Below are positions 46,643 to 58,269 of a DNA stretch of 64,000 nucleotides, in pieces (the first letter of the stretch is position 1; the number at the start of each line of letters is the position of its first letter). The stretch is from the NCBI GenBank assembly GCA_034440635.1, contig JAOTON010000477.1, positions 75,001 to 139,000 on the forward strand. Reading direction: 5' to 3'. The DNA is from Lepas anatifera (Eukaryota > Arthropoda > Thecostraca > Lepadidae). The notes below the pieces were generated by a model. It worked only from the letters and a program-made list of their open reading frames with translations, was not told the origin of the DNA and did not search any database. A program made the position numbers and the translations under genes.

Positions 46643-48094
46643 ACGGCACGGAGGAACGCAGCCAACGGCGTTGTCTGACCATCGGGTATTTACTCCAGTT
46701 TTGCCAGCTCTTGCGGCTTTGATCTTATGCCAAATGACTTTCCCTGGGTAGAAAATTCGCGAAATGTCTTAATGAACGCAGAGAACCAAGTTATGACAGA
46801 GGTCTATTGATCGAGTGGGTGTAATGTATTTATGGTGTGTATGTCGTAGAATAAAACTTGAAGCAACGTTTGAAAATGAACGCAGTCTTTCAAAAGTTTG
46901 ATCTTCACAAGCCTCACCTTCAACACGATCAGGATACGATTTTGGAGCACACAAATGGGCTGGTATCGCGTAACCAGACAAAATATCGGCAGAAGTCGAT
47001 TTTGACAAATGGAAGCCGGTTATTTCGCCGCTGGCACAGGTCAACGTCATCCAATGCAGACGTGCTCAGCTTTTTCGTAATCCTCCCCTCAATTTTCTTG
47101 TCATGTTCAGGTCCGAGTGCACCTTGCTCCATTTTCAAGTAAACTTAACATATTGGTGTATCGAAAATGTCAAATAAATATATAATTTTAATTTAGTCCA
47201 ATAATTTCACAAACTTTTCTTCGGTAGTACCTGTGCCTGATAGGTTTTAAGTTTTACCGGATTATGTCTTTGTTGTCTGCCGTTTGAAGAAAAAGATTAA
47301 GACGGCGGAATTGACGAGCTGCCATTAATTATCTATTTTCCTTCATATTTTTCCTGTTTTTAAACAGACAATACTTAGTCAAACCAAAGCTTCAGGTACA
47401 TCAATTAGTAATACGTGATCTCAAACTATGTATCATTAACGGTTAATACATTGTATTCCTTTGTATTGAAATCCAGACGTTTGACTACGGGCCAGACAGT
47501 GATCTGACTACGAGAAGATGCCACCGCTCGGACACGACACTGGCAAATGCCCTCAGAAGATACGTTAATTATTCCGCGAGGGGATGCAGTGGCGCGGGAG
47601 AAGAGCGCTCGACTTCCCGCGGCTGGCCCGGGTTCGAATCCCCCGGCGGGTATTCTGCATAAGTTTTTCCGATCCCCAAAATACACTTTCAACACGGTGA
47701 TAGTTGGCGACACCATACGACCTCAGCAGTCGGTGTGTCGTAAAGCTCCATAATTAAAAGAAAACTCCAGAGAAAGCACACAAACTCAAACCACTTACAC
47801 CGTCAGTTTCGGTCAGTTTCCCACCAGCCATCAGAACCAATCAACGCAAGACTTTCTTATCTGTAACATCTCCTCATTGCCCCGTACCCGAAGCTTTTCA
47901 TGCTTAAACATCTTATATTTTTCTTTATTCATAAATTCTTAGTGAGAGCTTTACTAAAGGCAGTGACGATGAGAGCCTACCCTCATCGCGGTGCTGGACT
48001 GGCGTTGTATACTATCATAACAGTCATCATTAAATCAACACGGATATGCAGTATGAAAACGTGGTCTCTAGTAGTAGAATAGGATAAGTGATAT
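46643..48094. other. 3' flank of cuticle gene 1 within the duplication
   Basis: Includes the polyadenylation signal AATAAA at 46850 and a tRNA-like segment at about 47580-47655. No further gene is recognised. Confidence 0.6.
47580..47655 (+). repeat. tRNA-like segment (probable SINE head or tRNA relic)
   Basis: GCAGTGGCGCGGGAG resembles an A box, and GGGTTCGAATCCCC is a good B box about 40 bases downstream. The T stem pairs imperfectly and no acceptor stem closes, so an intact tRNA is unlikely. It is repeated in the duplication at about 51731-51806. Confidence 0.4.
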
Positions 48095-49325
48095 CACTAG
48101 TCAACAGCCAAAATGGATCCAGCATGGGAGTACCTGTTTCCACCTATTTCGGTGACCGCTGATTCCGAATCTGATAACCGTTTTGCTCCATCGGACCCAG
48201 TTTTCTCCCAAGGCATACCCTGTGTATAGCCCTTTTACCATTTCCACGCGTAGTCATTGGCCCAGCTGGTCAACAGCCAAAATGGATCCGGCACGTGAAC
48301 ACCTGTTTCTGCCTATTTCGATACCGCTGATTGCACATTTAGTAACCATTTTTTTGTATCGGACCTGGTTTCTTCTCCAGAGCATACCTGTTGTATAGCC
48401 CTCACACTTACCACACACTGTCATCAGTCTAGCCTTTTGTGGAAAAATATAGATCAAGGATGTCGAGAATCCGGATTATATGCACCCAGACAATGCAGCT
48501 TATCAATATACATGTGAATTTATGGCAACGAAAGACTACCTCGCATTCAAGTGCATGAACATTGTACATTGAACAAGGTTTGCGCTCGGCCGCACAAGCT
48601 CGCCGGTATTGTAGACCGAGAGGTGACGTCGCAACATTATATGATGAGGATTTTATGTCAGAGTCACCTCCCTTGAAGGTCGAGTCTAAGTAAAAAGTCA
48701 CAGGTCAAGGTCATACCACCATTTCAAGGTCATTGACCCTAGTGCCTTTGGTCGGATGATGCCGCCTAATATGACGTATATCATGCTATGATGTCATACG
48801 CTAGGTCACTCAATCTTGAGCTCAAAGTCGCAGGTTCAAGACAAAGGTCATGGGTCAAGGTCAAACCTTATTTTCCGCCCGACGATTGCCATAGTGCTAG
48901 TTGCAGTACACGTTATAGGCAAAATGTAATATTTTGACGTCAAAGGTCAATGGCCTTGAACGACCTTGGCCTAAAAGTTTCAGAGAACATTGCCTTAGAC
49001 CTTTCCTCTGTTACTTCAGGCCACTTTCTCTCCATATCCGGCTTCTCATCGCATAATCACGGCATTTCCCAATGACTACCCTGCACATACAGAATTTGAC
49101 CTATATGGCCTCGTTTTACCTTGAATATATTGACCTAGGTCTATGAAAATCGGGTTTAAGGTAGAATACCCTAGCCTCTACAAACACCTAAACGTTCATT
49201 TTCCTAGACCTCTTGGGTTTTGCACTGTCAATGTCACTGATGCCAAGAAGGCTTGCACAAAGACGACACACAGACATACTGGATCTCAAAATTCTGATCT
49301 GATACGGCATTTCTGCTCCCAGATT
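48095..49325. other. Spacer between the duplicated cuticle units
   Basis: Starts with a direct repeat of about 169 bp, described separately. The rest (48650-49160) is rich in AGGTCA/TGACCT words such as AGGTCAAGGTCATACCA and CAAGGTCATTGACC, similar in flavour to the interior of the TTAA element at 6286-7141. No gene is supported. Confidence 0.55.
48098..48430. repeat. Tandem pair of about 169 bp units
   Basis: The sequence GTCAACAGCCAAAATGGATC at 48100 recurs at 48269, followed in both by ACCTGTTTC, CCTATTTCG, GGCATACC/GAGCATACC and TGTATAGCCC in the same order. Confidence 0.75.
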
Positions 49326-49629
49326 CCCACCCGAGGACGACATTCTGACTCAGGATGTGAAACACACGTGACCAGATCGGGCTGATTCTGCAGGGCATGT
49401 AAGGCAATCAAACCGCAGGCTTTCATTCTGAAAGAAGTTCCGGATGTGATTTCCACAAAGCGACGACTGAGTTCTCATCAAAAACGTCAAGTTAGTAATA
49501 AAACAAGAGATTCTAGGAGCTGGTCTGCATGAGCACCTTTATGGGCCACATCCTGACGACACTAGCTTAATCAGAGCGTCCTCTCCCCGAGGTTTGTTCA
49601 CAACTTGTTCTGAATACCGTTCGGCCGGT

Positions 49630-49677
49630 ATGACCCCTGGACTGGGACCGCCGCGGGGACAATGCTCCTGTATAAAG
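49630..49677 (+). promoter_or_regulatory. Cuticle gene 2 promoter: GC-rich motif plus TATA box
   Basis: TATAAAG at 49671-49677. The shared motif GACTGGGACCGCC ends about 20 bases upstream, with one C-to-G change just after it relative to gene 1. Confidence 0.75.
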
Positions 49678-49761
49678 TAGGACCCCGTAGTGGACAGGAT
49701 ATCACAGCTCCCACTGCGGCTCAGTGCTCGACTTGTGCAGTACCACCGCCAACCAACAACG

Positions 49762-50777
49762 ATGAAGGTAAGGCATCGGAACACCAGGCGTCTGGTGAGC
49801 TAAATTAACACAGAGTAGCAGCCTTTTATAATAATCTTCTCGTCTGCCACGCCTACATTAGCAGTTCTATACTCAATCATTTAATAAAAATAATACAGTA
49901 ATTAACTTACAAAATAAAAACAAAAAAGTATTATTCCAGAATCAGGTCTTTGTCTTTAGCAGAGCAGAAATCAACACTGCGGGAATAGCTCATAAACAGC
50001 CTTCCTCCGACCGCAACATTAACCTAACCTGCTGTGGGTCACTTCCTCCGACACCCAGTTAATTGTCTTAAAAAATTGAGTGCCTAAATATATACTCTTT
50101 ATGAGTTGGACCTTTGCCAAAACCTGCTTGAAAGCTGAACATTTTCCTTATCACTTGGGGTCAAAACATACATCTGGGGCGCTAAAAGCAATCCGCAACT
50201 TTGATACACAACGTATTTAACGGCGATCCGATGATCCCCACGTGACCCCGCCTGTCGCCGGCAGCTTCTGTTGACCCTCGCCGCTCTGCTGGCCGCCGCC
50301 GCCGCCAACTCCGGCTACTCCGCCCCCGCCCCTCGCGCCGCTGCGGCCGAGGTGCGCATCTTGGAACTGGGTAGCGTCGCCAACGACGACGGCGACTTCA
50401 GCTACCACTTCGTCTCCTCCGACGACATCACGCGCCAGGAGGAGTCGGATGACGGCGTTGTCAGCGGTGCATACAGCTACATCTCGCCCGAGGGCGTGCC
50501 CGTGTCCATCAGCTACACAGCCGACGCGTCGGGGTTCCGCGCCGCCGGCGACGCGCTGCCTTCGCCGGTGCCGACCGAGTACCCGACTCCGGAGGTGCCG
50601 TCCACCGAGGCGGCGCCGGCCGTGCGCACCGTGGAGACCCGCTACGCTAGCGTCCGCGCCCAGGAGGACGATGATGATGAAGATGAGGTGGCCGCAGTGT
50701 ACGCCCCGCCGGTGCGCGCCGCCGCCCCGGCCGTCCAGTACGAGCCCGTGTACGAGTGGAGGCCCGTCTACGAATGA
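49762..50777 (+). CDS. RR-1 cuticle protein 2, intact
   Basis: Secreted chitin-binding cuticle protein. Exon 1 is 49762-49767 (Met-Lys) at |GTAAGG; exon 2 is 50265-50777 after CGCCGGCAG; 172 residues. Signal peptide is about residues 1-17 (MKLLLTLAALLAAAAAN). The R&R domain spans about 45-101: GDFSYHFVSSDDITRQEESD, then SGAYSYISPEGVPVSISYTA, then GFRAAGDALP. The consensus Glu in YxAxExG(F/Y) is Ala here (YTADASGF). The acidic EDDDDEDE stretch follows at about residues 136-143, and the end is VYEWRPVYE. AATAAA lies at 50985-50990. It is the intact sister of gene 1. Confidence 0.93.
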
Positions 50778-51730
50778 ACGGCACGGAGGAACGCAGCCAA
50801 CGGCGTTGTCTGACCATCGGGTATTTACTCCGGTTTTGCCAGCTCTTGCGGCTTTGATCTTATGCCAAATGACTTTCCCTGGGTAGAAAATTCGCGAAAT
50901 GACTCAATGAACGCAGAGAACCAAGTTATGACAGAGGTCTATTGGGCGAGTGGGTGTAATGTATTTATGTTGTGTATGTCGTAGAATAAAACTTGAAGCA
51001 ACGTTTGAAAATGAACGCAGCCTCTTTCAAAAGTTTGATCTACACAAGCCTCACCTTCAACACGATCAGGATACGATTTTGGAGCACACAAATGGCCTGG
51101 TATCGCGTAACCAGACAAAATATCGGCAGAAGTCGATTTTGACACATGGAAGCCGGTTATTTCGCCGCTGGCACAGGTCAACGTCATCCAATGCAGACGT
51201 GCTCAGCTTTTTCGTAATCCTCCCCTCATTTTCTTGTCATATTCAGGTCAGAGTGCACCTTGCTCCATTTTCAAGTAAAGTTAACATATTGGTGTATCGA
51301 AAATGTCAAATAAATATATAATTATAATCTAGTCCGATAACATCACAAACTTTTCTTCGGTAGTACCTGTGCCTGATAGGTTTTAAGTTCTACCGGATTA
51401 CGCCTTTGTTGTCTGCCGTTTGAAGAGAGAAGATTAAGACGGCGGAATTAGACGATCAAGGCCTTGCACCATTAATCTATGTATTTTCCTTCCATCATTT
51501 TTCCTGTTTTTAAAACAGACAATACTTAGTCAGAAACCAAAGCTTCAGGTACATCGATTAGTAACACGTGGTCTCGAACTGTGTATCATTAACGGTTAAT
51601 ACATTGTATTCCTTTTTATTGAAATCCAGACGTTTGACTACGGGCCAGGCAGTGATCTGACTACGAGAAGATGCCACCGCTCGGACACGACACTGGCAAA
51701 TGCCCTCAGAAGATACGTGAATTATTCCGG

Positions 51731-51806
51731 AGGGGATGCAGTGGCGCGGGGGAAGAGCGCTCAACTTCCCGCGGCTGGCCCGGGTTCGAATCCCCCGGCG
51801 GGTATT
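51731..51806 (+). repeat. tRNA-like segment, second copy
   Basis: Duplicate of the segment at 47580-47655, with the same GGGTTCGAATCCCC B-box-like core and a small number of substitutions. Confidence 0.4.
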
Positions 51807-52246
51807 CTGCATAAGTTTTTCCGATCCCCAAAATACACTTTCAACATGGTGATAGTTGGCGACACCATACGACCTCAGCAGTCGGTGTGTCGTAAAGCTC
51901 CATAATTAAAAGAAAACTCCAGAGAAAGCACGCAAACTCAAACCACTTGCACCGTCAGTTTCGGTCAGTTTCCCACCAGCCATCAGAACCAATCAACGCA
52001 AGATTTTCTTATCTGTAATATCTCCTCATTGCCCCGTACCCGAAGCTTTTCATGCTTAAACATCTTATATTTTTCTTTATTCATAAATTCTTAGTAAGAG
52101 CTTTACTAAAGGCAGTGACGTGGAGAGCCTACCCTCATCGCGGTGTTGGACTGGCGTTGTATACTATCATAACAGGCATCATTAAATCAACAAGGATATG
52201 AAGTATGAAAACGTGGTCTCTAGTAGCAGAGTAGGATAAGTGATAT

Positions 52247-53224
52247 TCGGTCTCGGGTCGATGGTTCACACCTAGTACAACTCAATGCTTGCATCGTTCT
52301 TACAACAGCCATGTGTCCCCCAAACTCGGAAGTGATCCTGCCCTCCCGGTGTTTATCAGACCCAGACAAGGAGCAGCGTACTAAGATTATGTGACGACGA
52401 CCTACAACGCGTTAGCTAACGAGACGACAAACATCACTGTCTTTGTGGATAACTGTAAAGTTCAGCTAATCGGAACAAATGCCAAGTGAATGGATCAACA
52501 ATAAGTAAGTCCGTTACTTGTACATGACTCACGACGTGAAGGGTACCAGTCCCAGGCGGGAGTTTTACTATAAAGTTTGGCGACCTATGCTTTTATAGAA
52601 AAATTCCAGCATTCAGCCATAGAAACGTGGCGAGGCAATTTTCCTCCAAAGGCTTTTAAAGTATCGCAAACCTGGTCAGCATATTTGTTTTCAGATAGTT
52701 TGTCTATGTGGGGGTGGAAAAGAGGGACTTGGAGTCGAGCCTATTAAGCGGGTCAAACAAATTTTCCCTCGTTTATTTTAATGATTTCATATCCAAAATG
52801 ACAAGTCTTTAAAATCATTACCACTGTTAATCTAATCGTTTGGGCTTGACGATGGACCAACTGTCAGGGTTATAAGGCGTCGCCAGCTCTCACTTTGCTG
52901 GGAGGAATCTGGAGGATCAGATCAACGCATTCAGAGGCTCCTCCAGGACATGAACCCAGGACCGGTAGGGACTTAGAAGACAGACGCGCTATCCACTAAG
53001 CCACCCATCTCACCTCATTACCACGGCAGTAAAATACAAGAAGGCATATTTTTAAGTGCCCGAAGTATGGTAAGTATCCTTCTTGCTTGTTTACAAGAGT
53101 TCAATAAAAAAGTAGAAGAGGAAGATGCACTGTCAAACCAAGCATAATTCCTCAAGAAACCTAATAAAGAAGAACATGAAGCTAGCTACCTTCATGTCTT
53201 CTTCGGAATTCTGAAATGAAGGAG
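52247..53224. other. Sequence between the duplication and the cuticle palindrome
   Basis: On the minus strand at about 52930-53020, GGCTTAGTGGATAGCGCG followed some 50 bases on by GGGTTCATGTCC resembles tRNA A and B boxes, suggesting another tRNA-derived SINE. Nothing else is recognised. Confidence 0.4.
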
Positions 53225-53583
53225 ATCGTTCTTCGACGGATGTAACTCGAACACAGAAAACCAGTTGAACTTTTAGAAAATGCTGCAAGCTATATTCTAC
53301 AACGTACAAACGATAAATACACTCAACACATGCACTCGAGAAGACTAGATACGAGACGGTTTTCATGTGCGACAGAATCGAGTTTCCACGAATTTGTCGC
53401 ACAGAAAAGTCATTTAGCATCAGTTCTATGTCACAGGTCGGCGAGGAGACAAAACCCGCTTAGGAGCAGACAGGGGTTTAACGACGCATCAACAGCCAGG
53501 GTCATACGGCAGGAGCAGACAGGCCAGTCGGGAGACCAGTCAGCTGTCAGTAGTTCGATCCAGACTGGTATGCGTGGTGCAGT

Positions 53584-54436
53584 TTATTCGGAGACGGGCT
53601 GCCACTCGTAGACGGGTTCATACTCCACCTCTTCTTCTTCCTCATCATCGTCATCATCATCATCATCATCGTTGTCCTGGACGCGGACCCTGACGTAGCG
53701 GGTCTCCACGGTGCGCAGGGCCGGCGCCGCCTCGGTGGACGGCACCTCCGGAGTCGGGTACTCGGTCGGCACCGGCGAAGGCAACACGTCGCCGGCGGCG
53801 ACGAACCCCGACTCGTCGGCTGTGTAGCTGATGGACACGGGCACGCCCTCGGGTGAGATGTAGCTGTAGGCACCGCTGACAACGCCGTCATCCGACTCCT
53901 CCTGGCGCGTGATGCCGTCGGAGGAGACGAAGTGGTACTTGAAGTTGCCGTCGTCGTCGGCGACGCTGGCCATCTCCAGGATGCGCGCGTCGGCCGGATC
54001 GTCGCGGGGGTCGGGGGCGGAGTAGTCAGAGTCGGCGGCGGCGGCGGCCAGCAGAGCGGCGAGGGTCAACAGAAGCTGCCGGTGACAGGCGGGGTCACGT
54101 GGGGTGGCCGGCTCACCGTCAAATATGTCACGCATCGATCAATGAAAATTGCTACAAATACAGTTTATATTGCTCCTGGTGGTCCACGCTTTGTCAATGT
54201 TGAGAGGCTAAAACTACCGGAAACCAATAATCTTGACACAAGCCCGCGAACAACTCGAATAGTTGATTGTCACACTGATAGCAAGTCGTTCTGAAATAGT
54301 CATTTTCGAACTTGATTAACTAACACTCGCCAAAAATAACGACAAGTAGGTACGAAAAAGGTAGACTCGGTATAAGACCTATACACGCTGACTAGTCAGA
54401 CCATCAAATACCTTTCTGTCGTTGTCTTACCTTCAT
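53584..54436 (-). CDS. RR-1 cuticle protein 3
   Basis: Exon 1 is 54436-54431 (Met-Lys) at |GTAAGA; exon 2 is 54075-53584 after ACCGGCAG; 165 residues, stop TAA at 53584-53586. Signal peptide is MKLLLTLAALLAAAAADS, followed by a mature N-terminus with DPRDDPADARILE. The R&R domain begins GNFKYHFVSSDGITRQEESD and ends YTADESGFVAAGDVLP, keeping the consensus Glu. The tail has a long Asp/Glu run (nine or so Asp, then Glu) before VEYEPVYEWQPVSE. It is divergently oriented to gene 4. Confidence 0.93.
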
Positions 54437-54520
54437 TGTTGTTGGGTGGCGGTGGAAGATCACAAGCCAAAGACTGAACTACAGTTGGAGCTGTGATGCT
54501 CTGTCCACTGCGGTTCTCTG

Positions 54521-54568
54521 CTTTATACGGGGACACGGCCCCTGGGGCGGTCCCAGTCGATGGGTCAT
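54521..54568 (-). promoter_or_regulatory. Cuticle gene 3 promoter
   Basis: Minus-strand TATAAAG corresponds to 54521-54527, and the shared GACTGGGACCGCCCCAGGGG block lies at 54539-54568, reading upstream. Confidence 0.75.
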
Positions 54569-54925
54569 CATGTGATAACCAGAACTAGTTTAAGGATCGT
54601 CTGCGACAAAAGGATGTTCAGGTATAATTCCAGTCAAGCGTTTATTAGCTAATATGTTTCCCTGAACGAAAAGGGAGCAATATCTTTAGGGTCATAGGGG
54701 GAGGGGAAGGATAGCACTTAGTTGGCACATCGTCCATCAGACAAGAGAAGAGACGTTTTTTTGCGGCAGAATCTTTAATTGGGGTCCGAATCGCAGGGCT
54801 AATATTCTCATTTTGTACCGGGGAAATCAGAAGCAACATTTGAATGGGTGCAGTTCGGAGAACATCGCCCCTGGAGAGGTGGGAGTACCTGCTGCTTCCC
54901 TCCCTACATGTTCCGGATCGTGCCA

Positions 54926-55289
54926 TGCCGGTAAACTAATTTCTGGGATTGTCTACATACTTGATTTTTTATCCTAACACCGAGCCATTTTTTCTTCAAA
55001 TCTAACCTTTCCTCATATTTCTGGCGACCAGCAATAATGGGAGAGGGTCAGTCTCTGTGTGGTAAAAGGACACCATAAAGAACGCAACACGAGCTTAAGC
55101 TTAAAATCAGACCGATGATTCCGATAATTTTACCGCAGTGATTTTAGCACTTATTTTGACAAATGTGTAATTCTAAAATCATACACCACCCGGAGAGATA
55201 AAGTTAAGCATTGTTTTCAAGCAGAAATACATGATTTCCATTTTCCCTTGTTTTCCGAACTTCAGAAAATACTTGGGGTTGATTGACGT
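54926..55289. other. Spacer at the centre of the gene 3/gene 4 palindrome
   Basis: Non-repeated sequence between the divergent arms, AT-rich and with no recognised motif. It lies about 400 bp upstream of both TATA boxes and could hold shared regulatory sites. Confidence 0.5.
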
Positions 55290-55654
55290 GACATGATCCG
55301 GGACAAGTAGGGAAGAAGGGGAGGTACTTCGGTACTCCCAACCTCTCCAGGATCGATGGCCTCCACACTACACCCATTGAAATGCTGCTTCTGATTTCCC
55401 GTTACAAAATGAGAATATGATCGCGGTCGCGCTGCGATTCTGTGCCGTGATTGAAGACTGTCCCAAAAAAACTTGTCCCATCGTCCCTCTTGTCAGATGA
55501 GTGATGTGCTACCCAAGTGCCACCTTTCCCCTCCCCTGCGACCAAAAGACCTGCGTCCACGGTCAAGGAAGCTCATTGAAAGGGCCTGACTGGAATCAAA
55601 CCCGAACATCCTTTTGTCGCAGCCGATCCTTAAACTAGTTCTGGTTATCACATG

Positions 55655-55702
55655 ATGACCCATCGACTGGGACCGCCCCAGGGGCCGCGTCCCCGTATAA
55701 AG
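55655..55702 (+). promoter_or_regulatory. Cuticle gene 4 promoter
   Basis: TATAAAG at 55696-55702; the shared motif GACTGGGACCGCCCCAGGGG at 55665-55684 is preceded by ATGACCCATC. Confidence 0.75.
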
Positions 55703-55786
55703 CAGAGAACCGCAGTGGACAGAGCATCACAGCTCCAACTGTAGTTCAGTCTTTGACTTGTGATCTTTCACCGCCACCCAACAACA

Positions 55787-56628
55787 ATGAAGGTAAGACA
55801 ACGACAGAAAAGTATTTGATGGTCTGACTAGTCAGCGTGTATAGGTTTCATACCGAGTCTCCCTATTTCGCACCAACTTGTGGTTATTTTTGTCGAGTGT
55901 TAGGGTAATTATGTTAGAAAATCATTATTTTAGACAAACGTGGTATCAGCGTGAAAGTCAACGATTTGGGTTGTTAACCGGTTTGTGTCCAGATTATCGG
56001 CCTCTAGTAGTTTTAGCCTTACAACATTGGCAAAGTGTGGGCCACCAAAAGCAATATAAACTGCATTTGTAGCAATATTCATTTATCGATGCGTGATATA
56101 TTTAACGGCGAAACGACGGCCCCACGTGACCCCACCTGTCGCCGGCAGCTTCTGTTGACCCTCGCCGCTCTGCTGGCCGCCGCCGCCGCCGACTCCGACT
56201 ACTCTGCCCCCGACCCCCGCGACGATCCGGCCGACGCGCGCATCCTGGAGATGGCTAGCGTCGCTGACGACGACGGCAACTTCAAGTACCACTTCGTCTC
56301 CTCCGACGGCATCACGCGCCAGGAGGAGTCGGATGACGGCGTTGTCAGCGGTGCCTACAGCTACATATCGCCCGAGGGCGTGCCCGTGTCCATCAGCTAC
56401 ACAGCCGACGCGTCGGGGTTCCGCGCCGCCGGCGACGTGCTGCCTTCGCCGGTGCCGACCGAGTACCCGACTCCGGAGGTGCCGTCCACCGAGGCGGCGC
56501 CGGCCGTGCGCACCGTGGAGACCCGCTACGTCAGGGTCCGCGCCGAGGACGACGATGATGATGAAGAGGAAGAGGAAGAGGAGGTGGAGTACGAGCCCGT
56601 CTACGAGTGGCAGCCCGTCTCCGAATAA
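55787..56628 (+). CDS. RR-1 cuticle protein 4
   Basis: Exon 1 is 55787-55792 (Met-Lys) at |GTAAGA; exon 2 is 56149-56628 after CGCCGGCAG; 161 residues, stop TAA. Signal peptide and mature N-terminus match gene 3 (DPRDDPADARILEMASVADD). The R&R domain begins GNFKYHFVSSDGITRQEESD, but its end is YTADASGFRAAGDVLP, as in genes 1 and 2 rather than genes 3 and 5. This is a mosaic that suggests gene conversion. The tail has five Asp then a Glu run before VEYEPVYEWQPVSE. Confidence 0.93.
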
Positions 56629-56945
56629 ACGGCACGACGCATACCAGTCTGGACCAAGCTACAGACAGCTGACTGGTCTCCCGACTGGCCTGTCTGCTCC
56701 TACGCGGATTTTGTCTCCTCACCGTCCTGTGACTTAGAACTGATGCTAAATGGCTCTTTCTGTGCGGCAAATTCGTGGAAACTCGATGCCATCGCACATG
56801 AAAACTGTGTCGCATCTAGTATTTTAGAGTGTATGTGTTGAGTGTATTTATCGTGTATCCGTTGTACAATATACCTCGCAGCATTTTCTAAAAGACCAAC
56901 TGGTTTTCCGTGTTCGAGTTTTATGCCCTGTAAGAATGGCCTCAA

Positions 56946-58269
56946 AGGTGATTTGCACAGAACGTATAAAAAGCGCTTAAGTGAGTAAGTTAATGCTGTT
57001 CAACAAATTAAAGGGGGTGTCCCACTTTTATAATGGGTTTTGAACTGAGAGAGCAGTTTTGTAGAGCGTGTTGAGAAACCACCATCTGCATATTCAATTT
57101 CACCCAAAGCTCTCGGTATAAGATTTCCGCCAGCTTTAAAGTTCAAAGTAAAGGAGCCTATTGACTTATTTCAAACCCTGAAGGAATACCTTCCATATGG
57201 TTGCAGTAATCTGATTTGTCGTAAGCCCTACGTCTCGCCCACTCGCTGACAATACCATGCTAGCGAGTGAACCAGCATGAAACTGCGTGTCGACCGGGCA
57301 CTTAGGCAAAAAGTTGTCCAGTTCAGAGCGTTACTGGGCCGAAATTAGCCAATGACCGCAATACACATAATATCCTCCCTTCCCCGTACTTGCCCAAACA
57401 AGCCACAAATGTTTTTGTCAAAATCCAACTCTGAAATTGTTTCCTTACATCAGAAGTATGCATAATCTTTCCACCACTAAATAAACTTGGCCACCGTAGT
57501 GACACCTGACGTTCAGTTCTTGCACCAGAGCTTCTTCCTGTACTGCATGCTATTTTCACCGTGCGGAAATGCTGTGAATGGAGCTTTATAGCCAGTCTAT
57601 GATCAACGTTTGGGATTTCACTGATTATCAACAGTATTATTTTGATGACGTCACATATTGTAAGAAAAGAGGATATATTTCTGCTTTTAGTGAATAAAAG
57701 TGGGGAAAATGCTGTTTCCTGGTTTTCAGACCTCTCTTGTTCTTAAAATGTATTTTCTAGGATTTTCACAAAGTGGTCCACTCCCTTTAACATTGGCGGA
57801 CGCAGGGATGGGCCATTCCAGCCATGCTCCCCCCAGAGCACTGGAGGGGGAGGGGGCAAACTATCTTTTGGCCCCCAAACGCCAGAGAATTTTGTTGAAA
57901 AAGGTGTTAACACTACGTCTGTAGAGCAAAAAATATTTTTTTTAAGAGCTTTCGATTCCCGTTGCCTTTTTTCAAGCTCTCTTAGTTTATGAGATCGTGG
58001 GGGGTCTTTTTAGCCCTCCCCAGCCCCCCCCACCAGGGCGAAGGTGGCTCGTACCTGCCACCGGGGCAAGGGTTAAAGAGTTGATAACTGACCCTTCTTG
58101 TTGACATAGAGATGGCAACATTTCACGAACAAGGACCTCACGCCTTATTCCCCCCCCACTTTTCCTTGAAAAAGTTGCTTTAATGACAGGATCACGTAAA
58201 ATATTGCATCCTTTCGCCGACCGCTCCAGATAAAACTCGACCAGACAAATAAGTTTTAGCCACCCACGA
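56946..58269. other. Intergenic sequence with dispersed repeats
   Basis: About 57005-57290 is a copy of the repeat at 11285-11560. A run-rich segment at about 57795-58075, starting TTGGCGGACGCAGGG, resembles the small GGCGGATCC-type elements. The block 56988-57009 is the exact reverse complement of 62953-62974. No gene is supported. Confidence 0.5.

Larger units (their letters stand above)
45175..48094. repeat. Segmental duplication, copy 1 (2920 bp)
   Basis: Matches 49326-52246 in the same orientation from CCCACCCGA through AGGATAAGTGATAT, with a near-constant offset of 4151-4152 bp and only scattered substitutions and small indels. It contains one complete cuticle gene, its promoter, its 3' region and a tRNA-like segment. 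Confidence 0.95.
49326..52246. repeat. Segmental duplication, copy 2 (2921 bp)
   Basis: Direct repeat of 45175-48094, with cuticle gene 2 intact. Differences are scattered substitutions, one-base indels, and one three-base indel in the GAT/GAG run of the acidic tail. Confidence 0.95.
53225..56945. repeat. Palindrome carrying cuticle genes 3 and 4 head to head
   Basis: Arms of about 1.7 kb (53225-54925 and 55290-56945) are inverted copies around a spacer of about 365 bp. Each arm holds a complete cuticle gene with promoter, the far-upstream block (TTTAAGGATCGTCTGCGACA, minus sense on the left) and the downstream block (AAAACCAGTTG ... CTTTTAGAAAATGCTGC). Arms are clearly homologous but diverged by substitutions and indels in the noncoding parts. 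Confidence 0.85.

Noticed and set aside
46311..46751. Arg/Pro-rich frames of 134-146 codons in cuticle genes (also at 50449, 53547, 56333 and 60098)
   Set aside because: Off-frame shadows of the R&R exon; the real frame has signal peptide, chitin-binding motif and matching stops in all copies.
47580..47655. Intact tRNA gene
   Set aside because: The B box is good, but the T stem has mismatches and no acceptor stem pairs, so it is listed only as a tRNA-like repeat.
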